From Alcanivoracaceae bacterium (GTDB lineage: Bacteria; Pseudomonadota; Gammaproteobacteria; Pseudomonadales; Alcanivoracaceae), in the NCBI GenBank assembly GCA_027324795.1, contig DAHVSB010000008.1, forward strand, positions 1-37,707: a DNA stretch of 37,707 nt. The letters run 5' to 3'. Shown piece after piece: positions 1-8,053 of this stretch. Every line of letters starts with the position of its first letter. The first letter of the stretch is position 1. The notes under the pieces are model-generated. The model was not told the origin of the DNA and did no database searches. It saw nothing but the letters and a program-made list of their open reading frames with translations. A program made the translations under genes and the position numbers.

Positions 1-119
1 GAACCAAAATCGATGGTTACGGTTTCCACATCGGTGGCATCACCGTAATTGACTTTACTGGCACAGCCAGTGAGTAGCAGGGCTGAGGCCATCAAGGCCG
101 TGGCGAGGGCGCGTAACAT
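1..119 (-). CDS. lpoB: LpoB-like penicillin-binding protein activator, N-terminal fragment
   Basis: This is the 5' end of a minus-strand gene that runs off the left edge; only about 39 residues are visible. The ATG is at 119. The protein opens with a lipoprotein signal peptide whose lipobox is Leu-Thr-Gly-Cys (Cys19), followed by a Lys at mature position 4, and then a segment reading VETVTIDFGS, which matches the start of LpoB (YcfM). LpoB is an outer-membrane lipoprotein that stimulates the synthase PBP1B. The two genes upstream are YcfL and a COG3014 protein, the order in which lpoB is found in vibrios and relatives (E. coli retains ycfL-lpoB). The lipoprotein call is firm. The LpoB identity rests on a short fragment plus context. 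Confidence 0.75.
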   Translation of the reverse strand, partial: MLRALATALMASALLLTGCASKVNYGDATDVETVTIDFG

Positions 120-143
120 AGTAAAGCTCCTTAGTATTTAAAA

Positions 144-527
144 TTATTGTTTAAACCAAATTTCCACATGGGTGGCGCTAGGGTTAGGGGCTGTGGCTTG
201 CACTGTGTGACTGCCGCGGCCGGGAGTGTTAACAGGCTTCCAAGGACTGCGATCTGGCGCTACTTCAAAGCCATTATTATCAAACCAACGGAATTTGTAT
301 TGGTATTTTGTTGCAAATGCAGAACGGTTTTCGAATGTGGCTTGCACGCGTAATACATCGCCGCTGTGGGTGCGTTTGATATCCACCACTTCGATTTGCC
401 CTTCAAGGGACTTGTCGTGGTATTTAACGGCGGCTTGGTCGGCTTCAGAAAGCACGGGTTTGCTAGCGCAAGCGCCGAGACCAAAAGCGAGCACTAAGCT
501 CATTAGCAGAATGGCGATTTTTTTCAT
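144..527 (-). CDS. ycfL: YcfL family lipoprotein (DUF1425)
   Basis: A 127-residue protein with an N-terminal signal peptide and lipobox Leu-Gly-Ala-Cys (Cys20), so an outer-membrane or periplasmic lipoprotein is expected. The rest is a small beta-rich domain containing the segment YQYKFRWFDNNGFEV, typical of YcfL/DUF1425, and it ends in a VEIWFKQ strand. Its ATG overlaps the TGA of the upstream COG3014 gene (ATGA, 4 nt), and lpoB follows 24 nt downstream, so the three are probably one operon. The molecular function of YcfL is not established. An association with the LpoB/PBP1B peptidoglycan machinery is inferred only from gene order. Confidence 0.85.
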   Translation of the reverse strand: MKKIAILLMSLVLAFGLGACASKPVLSEADQAAVKYHDKSLEGQIEVVDIKRTHSGDVLRVQATFENRSAFATKYQYKFRWFDNNGFEVAPDRSPWKPVNTPGRGSHTVQATAPNPSATHVEIWFKQ

Positions 528-1927
528 GGGATTACCTCCAAGGTGGGCATAACAGTGGTGTGTAGCTGGCCATAACCATCCACCACGCGGATTAAGGTGG
601 TGCTTCGTGCTTTGGCGTTGATAGTAACCTGTGCATTCCCGCGAGGGCCAGAGAGTTGTAGCTTGTGCTCGCCTGCGGGCACGTTAAAGCGGGCCACTTG
701 TGCGCTAGCAGGCAAGGTTAGCCAGCTGCGCAAATCGGCCTGTTCGGAAACGAGATTGTAAATTTGGGCACTAAAGGCACCGAGCAAACCAAGGTTGTCG
801 TTGGCTTGTTTTTGGGTTTCGTATTTAAGCGTGGCTCTAAGGGTTTGGCGCACCAGCATGGCGGTGAGCTGTTCTTTTAAAGCGCGTGCTGCCATGGCAT
901 TGAGTTGTGCCGCCACTTGGGTTTCTGTGTGCTGCTGTGCGCCGCTGACCCGCAGCGGTGGGGACACAGGGGAAAAACCAGGGTAGGTAGGAATCGATAC
1001 GGCAAAGTAACCGTGAATAGTGGGTATGGGCAAGTCGAAACTTTCCCGCGGTGGAATAAATCCTTGTTCATAGGCAATGACGATGTCCGCATTGTCGTTG
1101 CGCTGGCCACGTTGCTTTTGTTCCACGCGCTGAATGTCGCTGGGCAGTAATTTCAGGCCGGGATTAATTTCATAGGCGCGCTTGTAATCCACAAGAGCAT
1201 TGTTGTAATCCCCCGTGCCTTCGCGGAAAACCCCTGCTAAATAGTAGGCATAAGCGTTTTCAATACTATTGCGCACGCTGGCGGCGGCGGTATCTAGGCC
1301 GCCAAGCTGTTGTTCGAGCTGGTTAGTTTTAACCTCGTTTTTGCGCGCTTCTTCTTGTGCCTTAGCTATCTCTTTATCGCGTTTTTGCTTGGCAATATTT
1401 TGCTCTAAGGTGGCGCGGCGAAATTCCACCGCAGCACCTTCAAAGTCCTTGTCTTGCCAATAGTTTAGCGCTTGGAAACTGTGCAGCATGATGCGCTCAT
1501 AATCTTGGCCACGATAAGCTAAGGCATTATCGTTCACCATCAATGAACCCACTGCACTGCCTGTTTCGCCTAAGCGAATACGGGCCGCTTGGTCGTTTTC
1601 ATCGTAAAGCTTTATGGCAGCAGCAAAATCCTGGCGGCTTTGGGTGGTGTCGCCTTGGATTTGGGCAATACGGCCTCTTTCTTGTAGGTACAGTAATTTA
1701 TCTTTGCCTTGGGTGCGTTTTTCTAATTGCTTGGCAATGTGGTCGTAATTATCGCTGCTGGCCGCTTGGCGATAGGCTTCGGCTTGTTGAGGATAAGGAG
1801 TAAATAGGCTACTGGTGGCGCAACCCGTGAGTAGCAGTAGCAAGCACAAGCTCGCACTGTATCGGCTAAGAAAAATTAAGCGCCTAATGTGTGCGCTTAA
1901 ATAGGTCGATGGTGTTTTCGCATCCAT
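524..1927 (-). CDS. COG3014 family TPR-like lipoprotein
   Basis: About 467 residues when started at the ATG at 1927. The frame opens earlier, at an ATG at 1987, but that start overlaps the last base of serA and would translate through a perfect hairpin at 1955-1976, so the inner start is preferred; it has a GGAG about 11 nt upstream. An N-terminal hydrophobic stretch ends in Leu-Thr-Gly-Cys (Cys36 from this start), a lipobox. The middle has TPR-like helices (residues around AYYLAGVFREGTGDYNNAL) and an alanine/glutamine-rich coiled segment. The C-terminus resembles a small beta domain. COG3014 proteins occur upstream of ycfL-lpoB; their role is unknown, presumably in the cell envelope. The family assignment is by resemblance and context. 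Confidence 0.8.
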   Translation of the reverse strand: MDAKTPSTYLSAHIRRLIFLSRYSASLCLLLLLTGCATSSLFTPYPQQAEAYRQAASSDNYDHIAKQLEKRTQGKDKLLYLQERGRIAQIQGDTTQSRQDFAAAIKLYDENDQAARIRLGETGSAVGSLMVNDNALAYRGQDYERIMLHSFQALNYWQDKDFEGAAVEFRRATLEQNIAKQKRDKEIAKAQEEARKNEVKTNQLEQQLGGLDTAAASVRNSIENAYAYYLAGVFREGTGDYNNALVDYKRAYEINPGLKLLPSDIQRVEQKQRGQRNDNADIVIAYEQGFIPPRESFDLPIPTIHGYFAVSIPTYPGFSPVSPPLRVSGAQQHTETQVAAQLNAMAARALKEQLTAMLVRQTLRATLKYETQKQANDNLGLLGAFSAQIYNLVSEQADLRSWLTLPASAQVARFNVPAGEHKLQLSGPRGNAQVTINAKARSTTLIRVVDGYGQLHTTVMPTLEVIP

Positions 1928-1954
1928 CCTTGAAGCTACTCCGTCCAAGATGAA

Positions 1955-1976
1955 TGCCACCACTTGCGTGGTGGCA
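1955..1976 (-). terminator. Perfect 9-bp hairpin just after serA
   Basis: On the minus strand the arms TGCCACCAC and GTGGTGGCA pair perfectly around a GCAA (GNRA-type) tetraloop, 11 nt after the serA stop codon. The following bases (TTCATCTTGG) are not a proper U-tract, so this may be a weak terminator or an mRNA 3'-end stabiliser rather than a strong intrinsic terminator. It argues against the longer start of the COG3014 gene. Confidence 0.5.
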
Positions 1977-1986
1977 AATGGCTGCA

Positions 1987-3216
1987 TTAGAACAATACGC
2001 GTGAGCGAATAGTGCCTTTAATTTGGGCAAGCTTTTCTAATGCCAGTTGGCTCGATTTTTCTGCAACATCGATGACAACATAGCCGATATTTTTCTTGGT
2101 CTGCAAGTACTGCGAGGCAATGTTCACATTATTGTCATAAAATACCTGGTTGATTTGGCTCAAAATACCAGGAATGTTTTCATGAATGTGCAACAAGCGG
2201 TGCATGTCGGGGTGAGAAGGCAGTGCCACTTCAGGGAAGTTTACTGCAGACAAGGTGGAGCCGTTGTCTGAGTAGCGCACCAACTTTTCAGCCACTTCAT
2301 TGCCGATGTTCTCTTGCGCCTCTTGGGTGGAGCCACCAATGTGAGGGGTCAGAATAACGTTATCGTAGCTGCGCAGTGGCGATACGAATTCATCAGCGTT
2401 GGATTTAGGTTCTTCAGGGAACACATCAATAGCGGCGCCTAGCAGGTGGCCTTCGTCAAGCACCTTGGTGAGAGCGTCGATATCTACCACTTTGCCGCGG
2501 GCAGCGTTGATTAAATAGCCGTTGGCTTTAATAGCACGTAACTGCTCTTCTTTAATCATCCAGCGGGTGTCGGGTGTATCAGGCACGTGCAAGCTCACCA
2601 CATCACTCATGCCAAGTAGTTCTTCAAGGGTAGCCACTTGGGTGGCGTTACCTAAGGGTAGCTTTGGCACCACATCATAGAAGTACACTTGGAAACCGAG
2701 GGCTTCAGCCAGCACACTCACTTGCGCGCCGATATTACCGTAGCCCACAATACCGAGCTTTTTGCCGCGCACTTCGTGGCTGTTAGTGGCGGATTTCAAC
2801 CATTCGCCACGGTGTGCAGCGGCGTTACGCTGTGGAATACCGCGCATTAGCATAATGGCTTCCGCAAGGACTAACTCTGCCACCGAACGAGTGTTAGAAT
2901 ACGGCGCGTTGAAAACAGGAATACCACGCTCAAGTGCAGCGTCCAAATCCACTTGGTTGGTACCAATACAGAAGCAACCCACGGCCATGAGCTTGTCGGC
3001 AGCTTCAAATACATCACGGGTCAGTTGGGTCCGCGAACGAATCCCTACCATGTGAGCATCTTTAATGGCGTCTTTTAATTCATCATCGGTAAGAGCGCCT
3101 GTGAGATGAGTGATATTGGTGTAGCCGTTGGCGCGGAAGTGGTCGACGGCGTTTTGGTGAATACCTTCGAGAAGCAAAATACGGATTTTGCTCTTGTCTA
3201 GTGACGTTTTGGCCAT
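1987..3216 (-). CDS. serA: D-3-phosphoglycerate dehydrogenase
   Basis: The first committed enzyme of serine synthesis; it oxidises 3-phosphoglycerate to 3-phosphohydroxypyruvate with NAD+ in the cytosol. At 409 residues it matches the 410-residue E. coli type. Visible motifs are the Rossmann loop GYGNIG (158-163), the substrate/NAD segment INAARGKVVD with the catalytic Arg, LTPHIGGSTQEAQ with the catalytic His, and a C-terminal ACT domain from about residue 338 (HENIPGILSQINQVF), the serine-feedback module. The ATG at 3216 has only a weak GGGA-type ribosome site. It is divergent from a D-2-hydroxyglutarate dehydrogenase gene 105 bp away. In Pseudomonas the SerA enzyme is reported to reduce 2-oxoglutarate to D-2-hydroxyglutarate, so the pairing is metabolically meaningful. 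Confidence 0.97.
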   Translation of the reverse strand: MAKTSLDKSKIRILLLEGIHQNAVDHFRANGYTNITHLTGALTDDELKDAIKDAHMVGIRSRTQLTRDVFEAADKLMAVGCFCIGTNQVDLDAALERGIPVFNAPYSNTRSVAELVLAEAIMLMRGIPQRNAAAHRGEWLKSATNSHEVRGKKLGIVGYGNIGAQVSVLAEALGFQVYFYDVVPKLPLGNATQVATLEELLGMSDVVSLHVPDTPDTRWMIKEEQLRAIKANGYLINAARGKVVDIDALTKVLDEGHLLGAAIDVFPEEPKSNADEFVSPLRSYDNVILTPHIGGSTQEAQENIGNEVAEKLVRYSDNGSTLSAVNFPEVALPSHPDMHRLLHIHENIPGILSQINQVFYDNNVNIASQYLQTKKNIGYVVIDVAEKSSQLALEKLAQIKGTIRSRVLF

Positions 3217-3321
3217 GTTTCTGTTGTCCCGATAACTGGAAATAAAGGCGGTATGTTACCATAGCTCGCGCTGAGTTATAGCACCCCTTTTTGAATATGC
3301 ATATTACTGGAGCCTAAACCC

Positions 3322-4716
3322 ATGAATAACACGCAAGTGGCAGCCATTTTTGAGCCCATTTTAGGTGCTGAGCGGTGCTTAACCGATACAGCAAGTGCTG
3401 AACAATACGGCACAGATTGGACTAAAGTATGGGAGCCAGCGCCTAGCGTGGTGCTATTGCCTGAAACGCTAGAAGAAGTGCAAGCCATTGTTCGTGCTGC
3501 TAATGAGCATGGTGTGGCATTGGTGCCTTCTGGAGGCCGCACGGGCCTATCAGCTGGTGCTGTGGCCGCTAAGGGTGAAGCCGTGGTAGCCATGGACCGC
3601 ATGAACAAGGTGCTATCCTACAACCCCTTTGACCGTGCGGTAAAGGTGCAAGCAGGTGTTATTACCCAGCAGTTGCAAGAGTTCGCTGAAGAAAAGGGGT
3701 TGTTTTATCCCGTGGATTTTGCCTCTGCTGGTTCTAGCCAAATTGGGGGCAACATTGGTACTAACGCTGGCGGCATTAAGGTGATTCGCTATGGCATGAC
3801 CCGTGAATGGGTGTCTGGCCTTACGGTGGTCACAGGCAAGGGTGATGTGTTGGAGCTCAACAATGGCCTGATGAAAAATGCCACAGGGTATGATTTGCGC
3901 CACTTGTTTATTGGTTCCGAGGGAACCCTAGGCATTATTGTGGATGCCACCATTCAACTGGCTCGCCAACCAGAAAATCTCACCGCTTTAGTATTAGGGG
4001 TGAACACCTTCGATGATATTATGAAGGTGCTTCATGCTTTCCAACAAAAGCTAGATTTAACCGCGTTTGAGTTTTTCTCTGATAAGGCCATGGCTCATGT
4101 GTTAGCCCATGGTGTGCCAGAACCCTTCGCCGAGCGCACTCCTTTTTACTGCCTGCTCGAATTCGAGCAAACCTCAGAGGCGGTGGGCGAAACTGCCATG
4201 GAGCTGTTTAGCCACTGCCTTGAAGAAGGCTGGGTACTGGATGGCGTCATGAGCCAATCCTTGCAGCAGCTCGACCAATTGTGGCAATTACGAGAGCGCA
4301 TTTCCGAAAGCATTGCGCCTCACACCCCGTATAAAAACGATATTTCTGTCACTGTTAGCCAAGTGCCTGAATTTGTGGCCGCTGTGGATAAGGTGGTGCA
4401 AGAGGCCTACCCCGATTTTGAAATCGTCTGGTTTGGCCACATTGGCGATGGCAACATGCACCTGAATATCTTGAAGCCAGAAAGCCTACCTAAAGAAGAG
4501 TTTTTTGAGCGTTGTAACGAGGTGTCTAAGTGGGTGTTTGAAATCGTGGCCAAACATAAAGGCTCTATTTCGGCTGAACACGGCGTAGGCATGACGAAAA
4601 AGCCCTATCTTGGTTACAGCCGCAGCGAAGCGGAAATTGCTTACCTCAAAGCTATTAAAGCCGCCTTTGACCCGAACCACATTATGAATCCTGGCAAATT
4701 ATTCGATAAGGAGTAG
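3322..4716 (+). CDS. FAD-linked D-2-hydroxyglutarate dehydrogenase (D2HGDH-like)
   Basis: A 464-residue FAD-binding oxidoreductase of the GlcD/D-lactate dehydrogenase (PCMH + FAD-oxidase C) family. The FAD domain carries PSGGRTGLSAGAV (69-81) and SSQIGGNIGTNAGGIKVIRYG-type sequence near 138-158. The C-terminal cap has the metal-site segment GHIGDGNMHLNI and ends with SAEHGVGMTKK and PNHIMNPGKLF, all typical. The start ATG has GGAG 9 nt upstream. Adjacency to serA is the strongest clue to substrate: in Pseudomonas stutzeri a D2HGDH next to serA is reported to reoxidise D-2-hydroxyglutarate made by SerA and so pull serine synthesis forward. A glycolate or D-lactate dehydrogenase is the alternative. 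Family is certain, substrate is inferred. Confidence 0.85.
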   Translation: MNNTQVAAIFEPILGAERCLTDTASAEQYGTDWTKVWEPAPSVVLLPETLEEVQAIVRAANEHGVALVPSGGRTGLSAGAVAAKGEAVVAMDRMNKVLSYNPFDRAVKVQAGVITQQLQEFAEEKGLFYPVDFASAGSSQIGGNIGTNAGGIKVIRYGMTREWVSGLTVVTGKGDVLELNNGLMKNATGYDLRHLFIGSEGTLGIIVDATIQLARQPENLTALVLGVNTFDDIMKVLHAFQQKLDLTAFEFFSDKAMAHVLAHGVPEPFAERTPFYCLLEFEQTSEAVGETAMELFSHCLEEGWVLDGVMSQSLQQLDQLWQLRERISESIAPHTPYKNDISVTVSQVPEFVAAVDKVVQEAYPDFEIVWFGHIGDGNMHLNILKPESLPKEEFFERCNEVSKWVFEIVAKHKGSISAEHGVGMTKKPYLGYSRSEAEIAYLKAIKAAFDPNHIMNPGKLFDKE

Positions 4717-4721
4717 GGCTT

Positions 4722-5402
4722 GTGGCCTATGCGCATTACTGGATGAATGGCGAAGCGGTGGATTTGCCCGTGGGCAAAGCGGTGTGCGTGGGGCGCAATT
4801 ATGCCGAGCACGCCCAAGAGCTTGGTAACGAAGTGCCAGAGGCACCTTTACTGTTTATGAAACCGGCTTCAGCTTTGCGTTCCTTGGCGGATGGCATAGT
4901 GCTGCCTCAAGGCTTGGGTGAGGTGCACCATGAAATCGAAATCACAGTGCTCATTGGGCAAACCCTAAAGGACGCTGATGAAGAAACTGCGAAAGCTGCC
5001 ATTGCAGGGTACGGTGTGGGTTTGGACCTCACATTAAGAGAGGTGCAAAACCAACTAAAAGCCAAGGGGCATCCTTGGGAACGCGCCAAGGCCTTTGATG
5101 GCTCCGGCATATTATCGCAGTGGGTGGAAGCACGCGGAATTTCTACGCGTCAGCATATTGCTATTGGGCTTGAGGTAAATGGTCAGCTGCGCCAAGAAGG
5201 CCACTCTGGGCAAATGCTGTTTCCCATTGCGGCCTTATTGGCTGAGATTAGCCAGCACTTCACTTTGCAGCCCGGTGACGTGGTGTTCACAGGCACCCCG
5301 CCTGGGGTGGGGCCCTTGCAACAAGGTGATAAATTGGCGCTGCGGTTAGGCAATTTTTTTATTGCCACCACAGAAGTGCTTACAGGCGAGTCACCCCTTT
5401 AG
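4722..5402 (+). CDS. Fumarylacetoacetate hydrolase family protein (YcgM/FAHD1-like)
   Basis: A 226-residue single-domain FAH-fold protein closely resembling E. coli YcgM across its length: [31 protein letters not shown] with the metal-binding Glu pair, [13 protein letters not shown] with the metal Asp, [12 protein letters not shown], and [12 protein letters not shown] near the end. Relatives act as oxaloacetate tautomerase/decarboxylase or acylpyruvate hydrolase, and a metabolite-repair role on enol-oxaloacetate has been proposed for the group. Translation starts at a GTG at 4722, 5 nt after the upstream stop, with AAGGAG 8 nt before it, so it is surely co-expressed with the dehydrogenase. 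Its last 23 nt overlap the 3' end of the convergent rpiA. Confidence 0.88.
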   Translation: MAYAHYWMNGEAVDLPVGKAVCVGRNYAEHAQELGNEVPEAPLLFMKPASALRSLADGIVLPQGLGEVHHEIEITVLIGQTLKDADEETAKAAIAGYGVGLDLTLREVQNQLKAKGHPWERAKAFDGSGILSQWVEARGISTRQHIAIGLEVNGQLRQEGHSGQMLFPIAALLAEISQHFTLQPGDVVFTGTPPGVGPLQQGDKLALRLGNFFIATTEVLTGESPL

Positions 5403-6033
5403 GGGTGGCGCACAGCACCACGTCTGCAGGGCGGTTGGCAAAGAGGCCATTGGTCACCACGCCCACAATGTTGTTGATTTGTTCTTCGAGTTGAATCGGG
5501 CGCATAATGTCCAGGCCCTTAACATCAAGAATTACGTTGCCATTATCGGTAACAAAACCGGTGCGGTACTCAGGACGGCCACCCAAGGCCGTTAAGCGGC
5601 GCGCCACGTAGGAACGAGCCATGGGAATCACTTCCACAGGTAGGGGGAAGGCACCCAAACGGGGCACGAGTTTGGATTCGTCCACCACGCAAATAAATTG
5701 TTTAGCTACGGCAGCTACAATTTTTTCACGGGTTAAGGCACCACCGCCGCCCTTAAGCATCTCGCGATGGCGAGTAACTTCGTCCGCGCCATCCACGTAA
5801 ACGGGGATGTCATCCACCTCGTTGAGGTCAAAGACCTCTATGCCGTGGTGGCGCAGGCGCTCTGCACTGGCTTCTGAGCTTGCTACTGCACCGCGTATGT
5901 CGTCTTTGCGCGTGGCCAAAGCGTCAATAAAGAAGTTGGCTGTGCTACCTGTGCCTACACCCACAATGGTGCCCGCGTCGATAAAGGAGAGTGCCGCTTC
6001 AGCTGCGGCTTGCTTTTGTGCATTTTGATTCAT
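5380..6033 (-). CDS. rpiA: Ribose-5-phosphate isomerase A
   Basis: Interconverts ribose 5-phosphate and ribulose 5-phosphate in the pentose phosphate pathway. The length of 217 residues fits the family (E. coli 219). Signature segments are [15 protein letters not shown] (25-39), DGADEV (81-86) and [15 protein letters not shown] (93-107), with catalytic Glu103 and Lys94 in the expected places. The ATG at 6033 has no clear Shine-Dalgarno sequence. A good -10 element (TATACT, minus strand, 6077 to 6072) lies 39 nt upstream without an obvious -35. The gene is divergent from ilvA, an arrangement also seen in pseudomonads, and its 3' end overlaps the convergent FAH gene by 23 nt. Confidence 0.97.
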   Translation of the reverse strand: MNQNAQKQAAAEAALSFIDAGTIVGVGTGSTANFFIDALATRKDDIRGAVASSEASAERLRHHGIEVFDLNEVDDIPVYVDGADEVTRHREMLKGGGGALTREKIVAAVAKQFICVVDESKLVPRLGAFPLPVEVIPMARSYVARRLTALGGRPEYRTGFVTDNGNVILDVKGLDIMRPIQLEEQINNIVGVVTNGLFANRPADVVLCATPKGVTRL

Positions 6034-6167
6034 AGTGTTTTGCAGATTTTTAGCGCTTAAGGGAAGCGCACAGTATAAAGGAACGCCGAACTAAGTCCTA
6101 GCGGCTCTGGCTAGACGCTGCCTTAGGGTGGCAGTAACATTGTTTATTTATTTTAATCGAGAGCCTT

Positions 6168-7685
6168 ATGTCTGAGCATTATATTCGCAAGATTCTACGC
6201 GCCCAAGTGTACGATTTGGCGGTGAAAACCCCTTTGGAAGAAGCACCTATCATGTCTAAGCGTTTGAATAATAATGTGTTGTTCAAGCGTGAAGATTTGC
6301 AGCCCGTGTTTTCTTTTAAGCTACGCGGTGCCTACGCGAAAATTAAGCAGCTAGCGCCGGAACAGGCGGAGAAAGGCGTTATTTGTGCTTCGGCGGGCAA
6401 CCATGCGCAAGGGGTGGCTATGTCGGCAAAGCATTTGGGCATACGTGCCGTGATTGTAATGCCAAAGACTACGCCGGACATTAAGGTGCGCTCGGTGCGT
6501 GAGCGCGGTGGGCGTGTGGTGCTGCACGGCGATAGCTTTGATGAGGCCTTAGAGCATGCTCGCATGTTGGAAGAGCGTGATGGCTTAACCTTTGTGCACC
6601 CCTACGATGACCCCGATGTGATTGCTGGCCAAGGCACCATTGCTCTCGAAATTATGCAGCAACACAGCGGTAAGGTGGATGCCATTTTTGTACCCGTGGG
6701 CGGTGGTGGTTTGGCGGCTGGCGTGGCTGTGTACATGAAGTGCGTTTACCCTGAAGTCAAAATCATAGCTGTGGAGCCAGAGGATTCAGCTTGCTTAAAA
6801 GCAGCCATGGAAAGCCAACGCCGAGTAACGCTTAGCGATGTGGGCTTGTTTGCTGATGGGGTGGCAGTGAAACAAATTGGCAAAGAAACTTTCAAAATCT
6901 TGCGTGAATGCATTGATGAAGTGGTCACAGTGACCACGGATGAGCTGTGTGCTTCTGTCAAAGATATTTTTGAAGACACGCGTTCCATAGCAGAACCAGC
7001 CGGCGCATTGGCATTAGCCGGTATGAAAAAATGGGTGGCAGAACATAACGTATCAGAGCAAACCCTAATTGCCGTGCAAAGTGGCGCCAATATTAACTTT
7101 GACCGCTTAAAGCATATTGCCGAGCGCACTGAGCTAGGTGAGCAAAGAGAAGCCATTTTAGCGGTTACTATTCCTGAGCGTCCGGGTAGCTTCCGACAGT
7201 TTTGCCGTATTGTGGGCAAGCGTGCTATCACGGAGTTTAATTATCGTTACCGTAGCGAAGCCAGCGCCACTGTGTTTGTAGGTGTGCAGGTGCAACCCGG
7301 TAGCGATGATTTGGCAGAGTTAATACAGGCGCTTGAGGAGAAAGAATACCCTGTGGTGAATCTCACTCAAAATGAAATGGCTAAGCTTCATGTGCGTCAT
7401 ATGGTGGGCGGGTACGCTCAGTTTAATGGCGTTAACGAATTGGTTTATCGAGTGGAATTCCCAGAAAGACCAGGGGCTTTGCTAAAGTTTTTAAGTGCGC
7501 TTAAAGGCCGTTGGAATATAAGCTTATTCCATTATCGCAACCATGGCGCTGCTTATGGGCGGGTTTTAGTGGGGTGGCAGGTACCAAAAGGCGAAATCAC
7601 AGAATTCCGTAAAGAGATAAAAGAGCTCGAATATCCCATTCGTGAAGAAACAGACAATCCTGCTTACACGTTATTTCTTGGCTAA
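6168..7685 (+). CDS. ilvA: Biosynthetic threonine deaminase
   Basis: A PLP enzyme that deaminates threonine to 2-oxobutyrate, the first step of isoleucine synthesis. The 505-residue length indicates the long, allosteric biosynthetic form (E. coli IlvA 514) rather than the short catabolic TdcB. PLP-lysine segment FSFKLRGAYAKI (Lys51), the SAGNHAQGVA loop, and the phosphate-binding glycine loop VGGGGLAAGVA are present. After about residue 320 come two ACT-like regulatory domains (AVTIPERPGSFRQF and RVEFPERPGALLKF), the isoleucine/valine sites. The ATG at 6168 has only a modest GAG-type ribosome site. No leader peptide or attenuator is evident in the 134-bp upstream gap. Confidence 0.97.
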   Translation: MSEHYIRKILRAQVYDLAVKTPLEEAPIMSKRLNNNVLFKREDLQPVFSFKLRGAYAKIKQLAPEQAEKGVICASAGNHAQGVAMSAKHLGIRAVIVMPKTTPDIKVRSVRERGGRVVLHGDSFDEALEHARMLEERDGLTFVHPYDDPDVIAGQGTIALEIMQQHSGKVDAIFVPVGGGGLAAGVAVYMKCVYPEVKIIAVEPEDSACLKAAMESQRRVTLSDVGLFADGVAVKQIGKETFKILRECIDEVVTVTTDELCASVKDIFEDTRSIAEPAGALALAGMKKWVAEHNVSEQTLIAVQSGANINFDRLKHIAERTELGEQREAILAVTIPERPGSFRQFCRIVGKRAITEFNYRYRSEASATVFVGVQVQPGSDDLAELIQALEEKEYPVVNLTQNEMAKLHVRHMVGGYAQFNGVNELVYRVEFPERPGALLKFLSALKGRWNISLFHYRNHGAAYGRVLVGWQVPKGEITEFRKEIKELEYPIREETDNPAYTLFLG

Positions 7686-7786
7686 AACTGTACAAATAGG
7701 CAGTGGTTATAAGAAGAATTGTTGCAAATTATTGTTTGTTTACAATGCTGCATTGACTTAAACAGTTTGGGTGTTACTTTACCCAC

Positions 7787-7822
7787 ACACGGATTGCGGT
7801 TGTTATTCGTCGCAATCTGTGT
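7787..7822 (+). other. 12-bp hairpin between ilvA and a small ORF
   Basis: The 348-bp stretch between ilvA and ygfA has a strong inverted repeat here. Arms 7787-7798 and 7811-7822 form 12 pairs with one G-U around a 12-nt loop. No U-tract follows, so it is not a canonical terminator. A possible promoter lies upstream (TTGTTG at 7719-7724, 16 bp, TACAAT at 7741-7746), which would place the hairpin in the 5' leader of the small ORF that starts at 7877. It could instead protect the ilvA mRNA 3' end. The base pairing is seen directly; the function is inferred. Confidence 0.5.
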
Positions 7823-7876
7823 ATTACGTGATGAAATAATAAAGCTAGTGCAGACAATTTTGCAGGTTAACTCAAT

Positions 7877-8053
7877 ATGAACAACAAGAAACCAGACACA
7901 ATGGTGCTCTTGTCCATCCTTTTCGGTTTAGGAGTGTTGATTAGTTCTCTCACCTATGGATTTGGCGAGCAAAGCAAGAGCTACGAAAACCAAAGAGCCA
8001 TGGGGATTATGAGCACAAGCAGTTTATCTGCGCCTACTCTTGCTGAAAAATAA
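7877..8053 (+). CDS. Small single-pass membrane protein (58 aa), unrecognised
   Basis: A 58-codon ORF from ATG at 7877 to TAA at 8053. The product starts with a short hydrophilic, positively charged head (MNNKKPD), followed by a hydrophobic segment from about residue 9 to 30 (MVLLSILFGLGVLISSLTYG), then a polar tail containing EQSKSYENQR. That layout is a small inner-membrane protein with its N-terminus inside. Only a weak AGG ribosome site is seen. The last 20 nt overlap the 3' end of the convergent ygfA, and the ORF has its own possible promoter and a structured leader. I do not recognise the family. A real gene is likely because start, membrane segment and stop fit together and nothing else explains the gap. 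Confidence 0.6.
   Translation: MNNKKPDTMVLLSILFGLGVLISSLTYGFGEQSKSYENQRAMGIMSTSSLSAPTLAEK

Noticed and set aside
3217-3321. Promoter for serA in the divergent gap
   Set aside because: A TATAAC is present on the minus strand (3281-3276) but no acceptable -35 was found at the right distance, so it is not listed as a feature.
6034-6167. Leader-peptide attenuator upstream of ilvA
   Set aside because: No run of Ile, Leu, Val or Thr codons in a short ORF and no terminator hairpin; only weak 5-bp inverted repeats.
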